From: Seonamhaeicola maritimus
GTDB taxonomy: Bacteria; Bacteroidota; Bacteroidia; Flavobacteriales; Flavobacteriaceae
Direction: 5' to 3'
Length of the DNA stretch: 64,000 nucleotides
NCBI RefSeq assembly: GCF_008056315.1
Contig: NZ_VRKQ01000018.1
Coordinates: 375,772 to 439,771 of the forward strand
Below are positions 12,134-21,831 of this stretch, piece by piece; position 1 is the stretch's first letter; each line of letters starts with the position of its first letter. A program made the position numbers and the translations under genes. The notes below the pieces were generated by a model. It was not told the origin of the DNA and did no database searches. It worked only from the letters and a program-made list of their open reading frames with translations.

Positions 12134-12268
12134 TTTATTAATATTATGGAGGCGTAAAGTATGAGTGCAACAAATAGTCAAAAATGGGTAAGTATTGTTC
12201 AAAATATTACCTTCTAGGGGTTTTAGCTTATTTAAACGTCATAAAAGAGAAATAAATTTTTGCAAAAC

Positions 12269-13381
12269 ATGAAAAATATTATTGGTGCTTTATTAGTGTT
12301 ATTCTTAATAAGTTGTAACACTTCTAAGAAAGAAGAAACTATAAAATATGTGCAACCTATGGAAGATAAAACAATGGCTCCAGTTCCAAAGTTAGATTTA
12401 GATCAAGCAAATAAATTGGCCGAATTACCACTACATTGTATGAATATTGAATATCCTAATAAGTTGTCTCAAACTTTAGGCAGTGACGATGATTTATTGT
12501 CTCCCAAAACATTGCACCCTGCTTTTTATGGGTGTTTTGATTGGCACTCATCGGTCCACGGGCATTGGAGTTTGGTAAGTTTATTAAAACAGTTTCCTAA
12601 CCTTGAAAAAGCCGAAGAAATTAAAGAACGCTTGCTGAACAATATTTCAAAAGAAAACATTGAAGCAGAAGTAGCTTATTTTCATGGAAAACTCAACAAA
12701 TCTTATGAGCGCACATATGGCTGGACTTGGCTTTTAAAACTGGCAGAAGAACTTCATACTTGGGATAATGATACTGCTAGAACTTTAGAGACTAACTTGC
12801 AACCGTTAACAGATTTAATCTGTGAAAAGTATATTGAATATTTACCAAAACTTAATTATGCTTTAAGAGTTGGAACTCATACTAATACAGCTTTTGGGTT
12901 ATCGTTCGCATATGATTATGCCGAAACTACAAATCATGCAGAATTAAAGAAAGCCATAAAAGATAGAGCCCTGTATTTCTTTAAAAATGATGAAAATTGC
13001 CCGATGTCTTGGGAACCTAGCGGAAGTGATTTTTTATCACCTTGTTTAGAAGAGGCAGCGTTGATGAAACGTTTGTTGTCTCATGAAGAATTTAAAACTT
13101 GGTTAGGTACATTTCTACCTCAATTAAAATATAAAAACTACAGTTTAGAACCCGGTATAGTATCTGATAGAACTGATGGTCATTTGGTACATTTAGATGG
13201 CGTAAATTTTTCAAGAGCTTGGAACTTAAATACTATTGCTAGTATTCCTGATTACGAACACCTTAAGAACGTGGCAAATCAACATATAAATTATTCGTTG
13301 CCAAGTATTTTTGGTGATGATTATATGGGAAGTCACTGGTTGGGTAGTTTCGCTATTTATGCATTGAATACTGTTAAGTAA
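12269..13381 (+). CDS. DUF2891 lipoprotein
   Basis: The ATG at 12269 is preferred over an in-frame TTG nine bases upstream because it gives a clean lipoprotein signal peptide, MKNIIGALLVLFLISC, with the lipid cysteine 16 residues in. The remaining ~350 residues match DUF2891: helical, with the motif CFDWHSSVHGHWS and a late HLDGVNFSRAWN segment, suggesting an alpha/alpha-barrel similar to other carbohydrate-active proteins. No catalytic activity is established for the family. It diverges from the GH2 gene, but I see no evidence that the two act together. Confidence 0.8.
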   Translation: MKNIIGALLVLFLISCNTSKKEETIKYVQPMEDKTMAPVPKLDLDQANKLAELPLHCMNIEYPNKLSQTLGSDDDLLSPKTLHPAFYGCFDWHSSVHGHWSLVSLLKQFPNLEKAEEIKERLLNNISKENIEAEVAYFHGKLNKSYERTYGWTWLLKLAEELHTWDNDTARTLETNLQPLTDLICEKYIEYLPKLNYALRVGTHTNTAFGLSFAYDYAETTNHAELKKAIKDRALYFFKNDENCPMSWEPSGSDFLSPCLEEAALMKRLLSHEEFKTWLGTFLPQLKYKNYSLEPGIVSDRTDGHLVHLDGVNFSRAWNLNTIASIPDYEHLKNVANQHINYSLPSIFGDDYMGSHWLGSFAIYALNTVK

Positions 13382-13489
13382 CAAATAGTAGTTTTTATTT
13401 GTTAAATCATGTTAATTTATAATTAATATGTTCCGTTTCTAGTGTAATTAATATTATTTTTAGCCTTTAAATTATAAAATAATTAGAAT

Positions 13490-16400
13490 ATGAAACTTTC
13501 CCTGAAGTTGTTTGCAGTTTTAAGTGTTTTTCTCATTGCAAACGGTTTAGCTCAATCCCCAATTATTAATTTTCCTGCTTTAAGTCCAAATGGAAATTCT
13601 ATTGCATTTAATTTTCAAGGCGATATTTGGACATCAGATATTAACGGAAACAATACAAGGCGTTTAACGGTTCATGAAGCTTATGATACTAGGCCTTTTT
13701 GGAGTGCAGATGGTAAGTCTATAGCTTTTCAAAGTGATAGGTATGGGAACAATGATATTTATATAATTCCATCTAATGGAGGGCTTTCAAAGAGGCTTAC
13801 ACATCATTCTGCATCCGATATGATAACGGATTATACCAGTAAAGGTGACATTATTTTTTCAACAAAAAGAAATTTTGTTCAGGTAGAACGTTCTGGAGAG
13901 ACTCATATAATAAATGAAAAAGGAGGAACACCATATAGATATATGAGTGCAACAGGCTTTGATGCTAAATTATCACCAAACGGAAAGTTTATTGTCTTTA
14001 CAAGGGGTACCTGCCGTATTGAAAGAGAGGCTTATCAAGGACCAGCAAATAGAGATATTTGGTTGTATAATATTGGTTCCGATAAATATGTACAACTCAC
14101 GGATTATGACGGAAATGATTTTTACCCACATTGGGGTGATGATAACACTGTTTATTTTCAATCGTCAAGAAGCGGAAAATATAACGTTCATAAACTAATT
14201 CTTAATGGTTCTGGAGAAAAGAGTGGAAACATATCTCAGGTAACCGACTTTAAGGATATGGGGATTTTTTCCTTTCATTTAAGTAGAAATAGTGCAGATA
14301 TGATAATGACAAAAAGCAATCAAATCTTTGTCTATAATTTACCTGCAAAAACACAAAAGGAAATAAAAATAAAAATAACGTCGGACTATAGATTTGACCC
14401 TGTAGTGCATAAAACATATTCTAGTAATGTTAGTGAGGTGGCTATTTCACCAAACGGGAAGTTAAGTGCATTAGGAATTAGAGGAGAGATTTTTTTAAGA
14501 GAAACTAATAAAGACAAAAAGCGTACTGTAAATATTTCTAATTCGGCTTACAGAGATAGAACGTTTACATGGTTGAATGATAGTACAGTAGTGTTTATTT
14601 CAGATAGAGATGGGCAAAATGATATCTACCTAGCAAAGTCAAATGATGAAAATCAGTCTAATATCTTTAAAAGTTTAAAGCACAAAGTTATTAGACTAAC
14701 AAAAACTGATGAGTCTGAAACAAATTTAAGGTTATCTCCAGATGGAAAATCTTTAGCATACAATAGAGGAAGAGGAGAATTGGTAGTTGCTAACATTGAT
14801 GCTAAAGGAAAATTATCGAATGAAAAAGTGCTTTTAAATGGTTGGTCTTCAGCTAGAGAAGTTTCTTGGTCTCCAGATTCAAAATGGTTAGTATATAGTT
14901 TGACCAATTTAGATTTTAATGGTGAGATATTTATTCACAAAGCTGATAATTCTAGAAAACCAATTAATATTTCAATGCATCCAAAACAAGATAGAAATCC
15001 GGTTTGGAGCCCTGACGGGAAGAAGCTGATGTTTTCTTCCAATAGAAATAACGGTGATTATGATGTTTGGTTTACCTGGTTAACAAAAGCAGATTGGGAA
15101 AAAACAACCCAAGACTGGGATGAAGATTCAGATGAAAAGAAGGATGCCAAAAGTAAAAATGGTTCTGATAAAAAGGATAAAGACGGTAAAAAAGACAAGG
15201 TGGAACCTGTTGTAATTGATTTTCAAGATATTCATGAGCGTCAGGTTCAAGTAACATCCTTTGTTGGTGGTGAATTTGGAAGATTGTTTTCTAAAGACAG
15301 TAAAACAATTTATTATACTACTGGAAATGGAGGTAGAGGTAACGCAGATATAGAATCTGATTTGTTTAAGATTAAGTGGAATGGTAAAGATAAAAAGGCC
15401 ATTACATCAAATAATAGTGGGCCTTCAAATTTTGCAGCAGATAAAAAGCTAACAAAGATATATTATACTAAACGAGGAAGTTTAGCCAATATAAATATGT
15501 CTAGTGGTAAATCTGAAAGTCTTTCGTTTTCGGCTAAATTAGATATTGATTATAATACAGAGTCCAAACAAATTTTTAATGAAGCTTGGAAAGCCATCAA
15601 TGATGGTTTTTATGACCCTAAGTTTCATGGACAAAATTGGAACAGCTTAAGAAAGCAATATGAACCTTTGGCTTTAGGTGCTTCAACACGCGCTGATTTC
15701 CAAACCATGTTTAATAGAATGCTTGGGCAAATTAATGCTAGCCACATGGGATTATATAGGGTAGAAACACGAAATCAAACCCAGAGAGAGTCTACTGGAT
15801 TATTGGGTATTGAAGTGATTCCTAATTCTAAGGGAAATCTTAAGGTAACCTCGGTTGTCTCTGATATGCCTGGTGATCGTAGTTCAAGTAAACTTTTTGT
15901 TGGAGATGTAATAACCGTTATAAACGGGACCAATCTTTCTAAAAATCTGAATGCTTATAGCTTATTACAAGGAACTTCAAACGAAAAGATTTATTTAGAA
16001 GTTGATAGAGGAGGAACTTCTAAAGAAGTTATACTTAGGCCTAAGAGCAGTAATCGCGCAGAAAATTATAATGCTTGGGTGAAACAGCGTAAAGAGTTGA
16101 CAAATAAATACTCTAACGGAAAATTAGGGTATATTCATATTCAAGGAATGAATTGGACTAGTTTTGAACGTTTTGAACGTGAATTGATGGCTGCTGGTCA
16201 TGGTAAACAAGGTGTTGTAATAGATGTGCGTTTTAACGGTGGTGGTTGGACTACAGATTATCTTATGGCCGTATTAAATGTAAAACAGCATGCGTATACA
16301 GTTCCTCGCGGTGCTGCTAAAGATTTAGCATCAGAACATAAAAAATTCAAGAACCATTATCCATTTAGTGAACGTTTACCTTTGGCTTCGTGGACCAAAC

Positions 16401-16720
16401 CTTCTATTGCTTTATGTAATCAGAATAGTTATTCTAATGCTGAAATTTTTTCGCACGCTTATAAAGCTTTAGATTTAGGAACTTTGGTTGGTGTGCCTAC
16501 ATTTGGAGCAGTTATATCAACTGGATCAACGAGGTTAATTGATGGTTCTTATGTTAGAATGCCATTCCGAGGATGGTATGTTAAAGAAACGGAATCTAAT
16601 ATGGAATTAGGACCTGCACAACCAGATATTTTGGTGCATAATAACCCTGATGACAAAGCTAAAAACAAGGATACACAATTAAAAAAAGCGGTTGATGAAT
16701 TACTAAGTCAACTTAAATAG
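13490..16720 (+). CDS. Tricorn-type S41 family protease with WD40-like propeller
   Basis: 1076 residues with a signal peptide (about 1-21, GLAQS). The first half consists of repeated PD40/TolB-type blades (for example SPNGNSIAF, SADGKSIAFQS, SPDGKSLAY, SPDSKWLVY, SPDGKKLMF). A lysine/aspartate-rich linker of ~30 residues at about 543-572 separates these from a second propeller portion, followed by a tricorn C1-like helical region, a PDZ domain (about 760-850) and the S41 catalytic domain with VVIDVRFNGGG and the nucleophile region NSYSNAE. This is the standard architecture of exported tricorn-like proteases that cut oligopeptides. The gene appears to run into the transporter downstream (10-bp spacing). 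Confidence 0.92.
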   Translation: MKLSLKLFAVLSVFLIANGLAQSPIINFPALSPNGNSIAFNFQGDIWTSDINGNNTRRLTVHEAYDTRPFWSADGKSIAFQSDRYGNNDIYIIPSNGGLSKRLTHHSASDMITDYTSKGDIIFSTKRNFVQVERSGETHIINEKGGTPYRYMSATGFDAKLSPNGKFIVFTRGTCRIEREAYQGPANRDIWLYNIGSDKYVQLTDYDGNDFYPHWGDDNTVYFQSSRSGKYNVHKLILNGSGEKSGNISQVTDFKDMGIFSFHLSRNSADMIMTKSNQIFVYNLPAKTQKEIKIKITSDYRFDPVVHKTYSSNVSEVAISPNGKLSALGIRGEIFLRETNKDKKRTVNISNSAYRDRTFTWLNDSTVVFISDRDGQNDIYLAKSNDENQSNIFKSLKHKVIRLTKTDESETNLRLSPDGKSLAYNRGRGELVVANIDAKGKLSNEKVLLNGWSSAREVSWSPDSKWLVYSLTNLDFNGEIFIHKADNSRKPINISMHPKQDRNPVWSPDGKKLMFSSNRNNGDYDVWFTWLTKADWEKTTQDWDEDSDEKKDAKSKNGSDKKDKDGKKDKVEPVVIDFQDIHERQVQVTSFVGGEFGRLFSKDSKTIYYTTGNGGRGNADIESDLFKIKWNGKDKKAITSNNSGPSNFAADKKLTKIYYTKRGSLANINMSSGKSESLSFSAKLDIDYNTESKQIFNEAWKAINDGFYDPKFHGQNWNSLRKQYEPLALGASTRADFQTMFNRMLGQINASHMGLYRVETRNQTQRESTGLLGIEVIPNSKGNLKVTSVVSDMPGDRSSSKLFVGDVITVINGTNLSKNLNAYSLLQGTSNEKIYLEVDRGGTSKEVILRPKSSNRAENYNAWVKQRKELTNKYSNGKLGYIHIQGMNWTSFERFERELMAAGHGKQGVVIDVRFNGGGWTTDYLMAVLNVKQHAYTVPRGAAKDLASEHKKFKNHYPFSERLPLASWTKPSIALCNQNSYSNAEIFSHAYKALDLGTLVGVPTFGAVISTGSTRLIDGSYVRMPFRGWYVKETESNMELGPAQPDILVHNNPDDKAKNKDTQLKKAVDELLSQLK

Positions 16721-16730
16721 AAATAGTTTT

Positions 16731-17960
16731 TTGAAAAAGATATTTAAAAATATAGGACCGGGACCATTAGTAGCAGCAGCTTTTATTGGTCCCGGAACTG
16801 TTACTATGTGTACTGTAGCTGGTGTTAGTTTTGGTTATGCTTTGCTTTGGGCTATGTTACTTTCAATAGTTGCTACTATTGTTTTACAAGAAATGGCGGC
16901 AAGATTAGGTATTATTACACAAAAAGGGTTGTCAGAAGTTATTAGGACTGAAATTAAACATCCTATTTTAAAAACGCTTACCATCATTTTAATTTTATCG
17001 GCTATTGTTATTGGTAATGCCGTTTATGAAGCTGGTAATATTTCTGGTGGGGTTTTAGGAATGGAAACACTAGTTGGTAATCCTAATGTTGAGATTGGTG
17101 ATTTTTCAATTAATATTTTAAGCATGCTTATTGGCTTGATTGCTTTTATAATACTCTATATAGGGAATTATAAATTACTAGAGCGTGTTTTAGTAGCGTT
17201 GGTTATATTTATGAGTTTAGCATTTTTGACTACAGCAATCATGACGAAACCGAATTTAGCGACTGTATTTTCAGGAGTATTTGTTCCTAAATTCCCCAAG
17301 GGAAGTATGCTAATTATTATTGGGCTAATAGGTACCACAGTGGTGCCATATAACTTGTTTCTACATGCTTCGTTGGTTAAGGAAAAATGGCATAATCAAA
17401 ATGATCTATCATTAGCTAGAAAGGATACTTTTATTGCTGTTGTTTTAGGAGGATTGGTATCTATGTGCATTATTATTTCTGCGGCAGCAATTCAATCTGA
17501 AGGCGTAACAAATGCGGCTGATTTGGCTAAAGGCTTAGAGCCTCTTTTTGGAAGCTTTTCTAAATACTTTCTGGCCGTTGGTTTGTTTGCAGCTGGAATA
17601 ACTAGTGCTATAACGGCACCTTTGGCGGCAGCTTATGTGGCTAGCGGTTGCTTGGGTTGGCAATCAAATTTAAAATCTAAAAAGTTCAAGGCTGTTTGGA
17701 TGTTTATTTTGATCTTAGGGGTTATAATATCATCATTGGGTCTTAAACCAATTGATATTATTAAATTTGCTCAAGTTGCCAATGGAATTCTATTACCAGT
17801 TATTGCTATTGTTTTAATATGGATTATGAACAAGTCATCTGTTTTGGGTGCTTATAAAAACAATATCAAACAAAATGTTTTAGGATTTATTATCTTAGGG
17901 ATAACGGTTTTACTTTCGGTGGCAGCACTTAATAAAGTATTAGGTTTAAATATTTTTTAG
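16731..17960 (+). CDS. Nramp-fold transporter lacking metal-binding residues (YcsG-like; candidate 5-oxoproline or other organic-solute carrier)
   Basis: 409 residues, ~11 hydrophobic helices, starting at TTG; no ATG is available nearby. The fold is recognisable from GPGPLVAAAFIGPGT and GTTVVPYNLFLHASL. In true Nramp/MntH proteins helix 1 carries DPGN and helix 6 carries MPH, and these bind the metal. Here the positions read G20-P-G-T23 and V205-P-Y207, so Asp, Asn, Met and His are all absent. The stop codon overlaps the start of pxpA, followed by pxpB and pxpC; Bacillus subtilis ycsG sits similarly beside ycsF. I infer that it imports 5-oxoproline or a related compound rather than Mn2+ or Fe2+; this is not proven. 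Confidence 0.85.
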   Translation: MKKIFKNIGPGPLVAAAFIGPGTVTMCTVAGVSFGYALLWAMLLSIVATIVLQEMAARLGIITQKGLSEVIRTEIKHPILKTLTIILILSAIVIGNAVYEAGNISGGVLGMETLVGNPNVEIGDFSINILSMLIGLIAFIILYIGNYKLLERVLVALVIFMSLAFLTTAIMTKPNLATVFSGVFVPKFPKGSMLIIIGLIGTTVVPYNLFLHASLVKEKWHNQNDLSLARKDTFIAVVLGGLVSMCIIISAAAIQSEGVTNAADLAKGLEPLFGSFSKYFLAVGLFAAGITSAITAPLAAAYVASGCLGWQSNLKSKKFKAVWMFILILGVIISSLGLKPIDIIKFAQVANGILLPVIAIVLIWIMNKSSVLGAYKNNIKQNVLGFIILGITVLLSVAALNKVLGLNIF

Positions 17961-18700
17961 TGAATCATTACATAATTGATATTAACGCCGATATAGGCGA
18001 AGGGGTAGGCAACGAATCAGAGTTAATGCCTTATATATCATCTTGTAATATTGCTTGTGGCGGACATGCAGGTGATAAAGAAACCATGCACGAGGTAGTT
18101 AGGTTAGCCAAAAAGCATAAGGTTAAAATAGGGGCGCACCCATCGTTTCCGGATAAGGAGAATTTTGGTCGGGTTAAAATGGATATTTCTTGCGCTGCAT
18201 TATTTACATCGTTAAAGCATCAAATAACAGATTTATTGAAGGTGTTATACGAGGAAAATGCCACATTACATCATATAAAACCTCACGGAGCACTTTATAA
18301 TTTGGCGGCTAAAAATGAAAAGGTAGCTAACGTTATTGTTGAAGTTATTAAAAGTATGCACCGCCCTGTCCAGTTATACGTTCCTTATAAATCTATTATT
18401 GCTGAGGTGGCACAAAAGAATAATATTAGTATTACTTATGAAGCTTTTGCAGATAGAAACTATAATGATGATTTAAGTTTGGTTTCTAGGCGGGAAGAAA
18501 ATGCCATTATCACTAACGAAAAAACAATGAATCAACATGTTTTGAACATGGTTCAGAATAAATCTGTAAAAACTTCGGCTGGAAATGAAAAGCAAATATT
18601 AGCCCAAACTATTTGTGTTCATGGTGATAACCCAGAAGCCATTAAATTAGTAAGGAAATTGCACGAACAATTGACTAAAAACGACATTAGAATTCAATAA
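17960..18700 (+). CDS. pxpA: 5-oxoprolinase subunit PxpA (LamB/YcsF family)
   Basis: 246 residues matching PxpA over its full length. It opens with DINADIGEG, then has SCNIACGGHAGD, GAHPSFPD and the HHIKPHGALYN motif, all hallmarks of the YcsF family. With PxpB and PxpC it forms the ATP-dependent prokaryotic 5-oxoprolinase that opens 5-oxoproline to glutamate, disposing of a spontaneous glutamine breakdown product. The GTG start overlaps the transporter stop codon by one base (TAGTG), so translation is likely coupled. Only 3 bp separate it from pxpB. Confidence 0.95.
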   Translation: MNHYIIDINADIGEGVGNESELMPYISSCNIACGGHAGDKETMHEVVRLAKKHKVKIGAHPSFPDKENFGRVKMDISCAALFTSLKHQITDLLKVLYEENATLHHIKPHGALYNLAAKNEKVANVIVEVIKSMHRPVQLYVPYKSIIAEVAQKNNISITYEAFADRNYNDDLSLVSRREENAIITNEKTMNQHVLNMVQNKSVKTSAGNEKQILAQTICVHGDNPEAIKLVRKLHEQLTKNDIRIQ

Positions 18701-18703
18701 TTT

Positions 18704-19435
18704 ATGGGGTATCAACTAACTTTTAAACGCTTTGGAGAGCACTCTATTTTAGTTGAATGGCCACCGGCTATTGATGAATCTATTCTTAATGATGTTTTGA
18801 GTTTTAAGTCGAAAATTGAATACTTTTTACAAGAAGAATCAATTCAAGTGAATCACGCATATAATTCATTATTAGTTGGTTATGATTCCTTGGAAATTGA
18901 TTTTACAGACAAAATTGAGACCATAAAAAAAGTATATAGAAAGAATACTGATAATGGAAAACAAGTTTTTAGACTATGGAAAATACCAGTTTGTTATGAT
19001 GTTGATTTCGGAATTGATATAGTAGCATTAGCAAGTTCAAAAAAGTTATCTGTTCAAGAGATAATTAAACTTCATTCACAATCTGTCTACATGGTTTATT
19101 TCATTGGTTTTTTACCTGGCTTTCTTTATTTAGGAGGATTAGATGATTTATTACATACCCCTAGAAAAGCTACTCCAAGATTAAGAATTGAAAAGGGTGC
19201 TGTGGCCATAGGTGGTGGGCAAACAGGAGTGTACCCAAACGAAAGCCCCGGAGGCTGGAATGTTATAGGCAATTCCCCAATAGACTTTTTTAATATAAAA
19301 AACGAATCTCCAAGTTTTGCAAGTGCGGGAGACAGAATTCAGTTTTATCCTGTTTCAAAAAAGGAACATTTAAATATAAAAACTTTAGTTGAAGCTGGTG
19401 TATTCCAAATAGAAAGTGAGGTGATTCGTGATTAA
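18704..19435 (+). CDS. pxpB: 5-oxoprolinase subunit PxpB
   Basis: 243 residues of the allophanate hydrolase subunit 1 (AHS1) family. Diagnostic segments are FIGFLPGFLYLGG, TPRLRIEKGAVAIGG and YPNESPGGWNVIGNSP. It partners with PxpC to phosphorylate and activate 5-oxoproline. The coding sequence starts 3 bp after pxpA and its end overlaps pxpC by 8 bp, so the three genes form one translationally linked unit. Confidence 0.95.
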   Translation: MGYQLTFKRFGEHSILVEWPPAIDESILNDVLSFKSKIEYFLQEESIQVNHAYNSLLVGYDSLEIDFTDKIETIKKVYRKNTDNGKQVFRLWKIPVCYDVDFGIDIVALASSKKLSVQEIIKLHSQSVYMVYFIGFLPGFLYLGGLDDLLHTPRKATPRLRIEKGAVAIGGGQTGVYPNESPGGWNVIGNSPIDFFNIKNESPSFASAGDRIQFYPVSKKEHLNIKTLVEAGVFQIESEVIRD

Positions 19436-20279
19436 GGTCTTAAATCCAGGAATGTATTCAACAATTCAAGATTTTGGAAGGTTTGGTTATCAAAAGTATG
19501 GAGTTCCGTGTTCTGGTGTTATGGATAGAAAAGCAGCATCATTTGCCAATGCTATTTTAGGGAATAACAATGAACTTCCGGTTTTAGAAATGACCATGTT
19601 AGGGCCAAAACTTCAGTTTGATTGTAATACAATCATTTGTATTTCTGGTGCGGACATGTCACCTAAACTAAACAACACATTCATTCTGAATAATAAACCT
19701 ATTTCAGTAAAAAAAGGAGATGTTCTTTCTTTTGGTAAGCTAAACAATGGTGTTAGATCTTATTTAGCGGTTTCTGGCGGTTTTTCAACCGAAAAGGTTA
19801 TGGAGAGTTACAGTATGTACGCTGGTATAACAAATCAATCTAAAATTGAGAAAAACGATATTTTAGAAGTTTCTATCAAGAGCGAGTTATTTGAAAATCA
19901 GCATGCATCAATAAAAATGAATACTGATTATTTTAATTCAAAAGGCATAGAAGTTTTCAAAGGCTCCGAATTTGGGACGCTTTCAGAAAGTCAAAAGGAG
20001 TTACTTTTTAATCAAGACTTTACAATTTCAAAAGACAATAATAGGATGGCTTATCAATTAAATGAGCCGCTTGAAAATAGTTTAGAGCCTATTATTACAT
20101 CACTTGTCCTTCCGGGTACGGTGCAACTAACACCTTCAGGAAAACTAATCATTTTAATGCGTGACTGTCAAACTACAGGTGGTTATCCAAGAGTATTGCA
20201 ACTAAAAGAATCTTCAATAAATGTGCTTTCTCAAAAATTTACAGGGCAAATGGTTTCTTTTTGTTTAGATATGATTTAA
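19428..20279 (+). CDS. pxpC: 5-oxoprolinase subunit PxpC
   Basis: 283 residues of the AHS2 / biotin-dependent carboxyltransferase-like family, with MIKVLNPGMYSTIQDFGRFGY at the N-terminus (quoted in part: STIQDFGRFGY), GVPCSGVMDRKA, RSYLAVSGGF and a C-terminal MRDCQTTGGYPR. The GTG start lies inside the last codons of pxpB (8-bp overlap), and no later start preserves the conserved N-terminus. It is the last gene of the transporter-pxpABC operon; about 90 bp of AT-rich spacer follow, with no clear terminator. Confidence 0.95.
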   Translation: MIKVLNPGMYSTIQDFGRFGYQKYGVPCSGVMDRKAASFANAILGNNNELPVLEMTMLGPKLQFDCNTIICISGADMSPKLNNTFILNNKPISVKKGDVLSFGKLNNGVRSYLAVSGGFSTEKVMESYSMYAGITNQSKIEKNDILEVSIKSELFENQHASIKMNTDYFNSKGIEVFKGSEFGTLSESQKELLFNQDFTISKDNNRMAYQLNEPLENSLEPIITSLVLPGTVQLTPSGKLIILMRDCQTTGGYPRVLQLKESSINVLSQKFTGQMVSFCLDMI

Positions 20280-20372
20280 GCTTTTTTATTTTACCTAAAA
20301 GAACATTAATATTATTAATAGCTACATTTCTATAGATTTGATAATGTAGTTTTATAATATAAAATTTTAACT

Positions 20373-21821
20373 ATGAGACAGATATTTTTTTCTTTAACTC
20401 TATTATTAACATTGAGTTGTAAAGCTCAGGAAAAACCAAATTTATTAATTATTCATACCGACGAGCATAATTTTAGAACCTTAGGTTGTTATCGGGATAA
20501 TATGAGTGAAGACCAAGCTTTTGTTTGGGGGAAAGGCGTGGAGGTAGAAACACCTAATATTAACAGAATTGCAAATGAAGGAGCCATTTGTTTGAATTTT
20601 TATGCGTCTTCTCCGGTTTGCTCACCTTCTCGTGCTTCAATGGTATCAGGTATGTATCCAGTTAAAACGGCTGTGGTTTCTAATAATATTCCTATGAAGG
20701 ATGATATAGTGACTTTTGCGGAAGTGTTGAAACAACAAGGTTATGCAACATCATATTTAGGTAAATGGCATTTAGATGGTGATGCTAAACCTGGGTTTTC
20801 TCCAGAAAGACAATTTGGTTTTAGTAATAATAAATACATGTTTAACAGAGGACATTGGAAACTTTTAGATGAAGTTGATGGTAAACCTAAGTTAGTTGGA
20901 AAGTTTAATCCTCAAACTCAAAATGTAAAAGTGAGTATTAAACAAGCTGATGAAACCACGTTTACTACAGATTTTTTAACAAATAAGGCTCTTGATATTA
21001 TGGAAGCGGATAAAGATGGTCCTTTTTGTGTTATGATATCTCTTCCAGATCCACATACTCCAAATATTGTAAGAGCACCATATGATACAATGTTTGACCA
21101 TTTACAATTTGAAAAGCCTAAAACTATGAAAGTTGCAAAAGAAAACTTTCCAAAATGGGTAGAACCTACGGGAAAAAATAGTGCAGATCATTTGGAACAA
21201 CATAAAATGCAAGGGTATTTTGGAATGGTTAAATGTATTGATGATAATGTAGGGAGATTGTTAAAGTTTTTAGATGACAATAATTTGGCTGATAATACTA
21301 TTGTAGTTTTTACCTCAGATCATGGTGATTTAATGGGAGAACACAGACGCCATAATAAAGGTTTGCCTTATGAGACTTCAGCCAAGGTTCCTTTTGTTAT
21401 CAGATATCCCAAAAAAATAGATAAAGGTATTACCATTCAAAAGGCTTTAACCATGGTTGATTTTGCACCTACTGTTTTAGGATTAATGAATATGCCACAA
21501 ATACCAGAAAGTGAAGGGTTGAATGCTTCAAATGATTTGGCTAATACCACCAAAGAATTAATAGATGATCGTATTACATATATTACAAGTTCAGCAGGTA
21601 ATTGGGTATGTGGTTTGAATAATCGTTATAAATTAGTATTATCTAAAAAAGACTCACCTTGGTTATTTGATTTAGTAATAGATCCAGACGAAATCGTTAA
21701 TTTCTATAATCAAAAAGGGTACGAGCAAATTTCAAAAGAGATGAAATCTGAACTTATAAGGCAGTTAAAAACGTATAACGATCCCGTTTTAAAATCTAAA
21801 ACATCATTAATACTAGAATAA
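20373..21821 (+). CDS. Formylglycine-dependent sulfatase
   Basis: 482 residues with an N-terminal hydrophobic segment ending at C16 (LTLSCKAQ), which suggests a lipoprotein or short signal peptide. The sulfatase signature C83-S-P-S-R with following MVSG is intact, so C83 should be converted to formylglycine by a maturase that is not in this window. Metal-site residues near D30/E31 and VFTSDHGDLMGEH are present. The gene is followed closely by a PhoD-like phosphatase gene. The best guess is removal of sulfate from an algal polysaccharide or its oligosaccharides; the subfamily was not determined. Confidence 0.9.
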   Translation: MRQIFFSLTLLLTLSCKAQEKPNLLIIHTDEHNFRTLGCYRDNMSEDQAFVWGKGVEVETPNINRIANEGAICLNFYASSPVCSPSRASMVSGMYPVKTAVVSNNIPMKDDIVTFAEVLKQQGYATSYLGKWHLDGDAKPGFSPERQFGFSNNKYMFNRGHWKLLDEVDGKPKLVGKFNPQTQNVKVSIKQADETTFTTDFLTNKALDIMEADKDGPFCVMISLPDPHTPNIVRAPYDTMFDHLQFEKPKTMKVAKENFPKWVEPTGKNSADHLEQHKMQGYFGMVKCIDDNVGRLLKFLDDNNLADNTIVVFTSDHGDLMGEHRRHNKGLPYETSAKVPFVIRYPKKIDKGITIQKALTMVDFAPTVLGLMNMPQIPESEGLNASNDLANTTKELIDDRITYITSSAGNWVCGLNNRYKLVLSKKDSPWLFDLVIDPDEIVNFYNQKGYEQISKEMKSELIRQLKTYNDPVLKSKTSLILE

Positions 21822-21831
21822 AAGGTTGAGA

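Noticed and set aside
12260-12268. TTG start three codons upstream for the DUF2891 gene
   Set aside because: The ATG at 12269 gives a better lipoprotein signal peptide and is the more common start codon.
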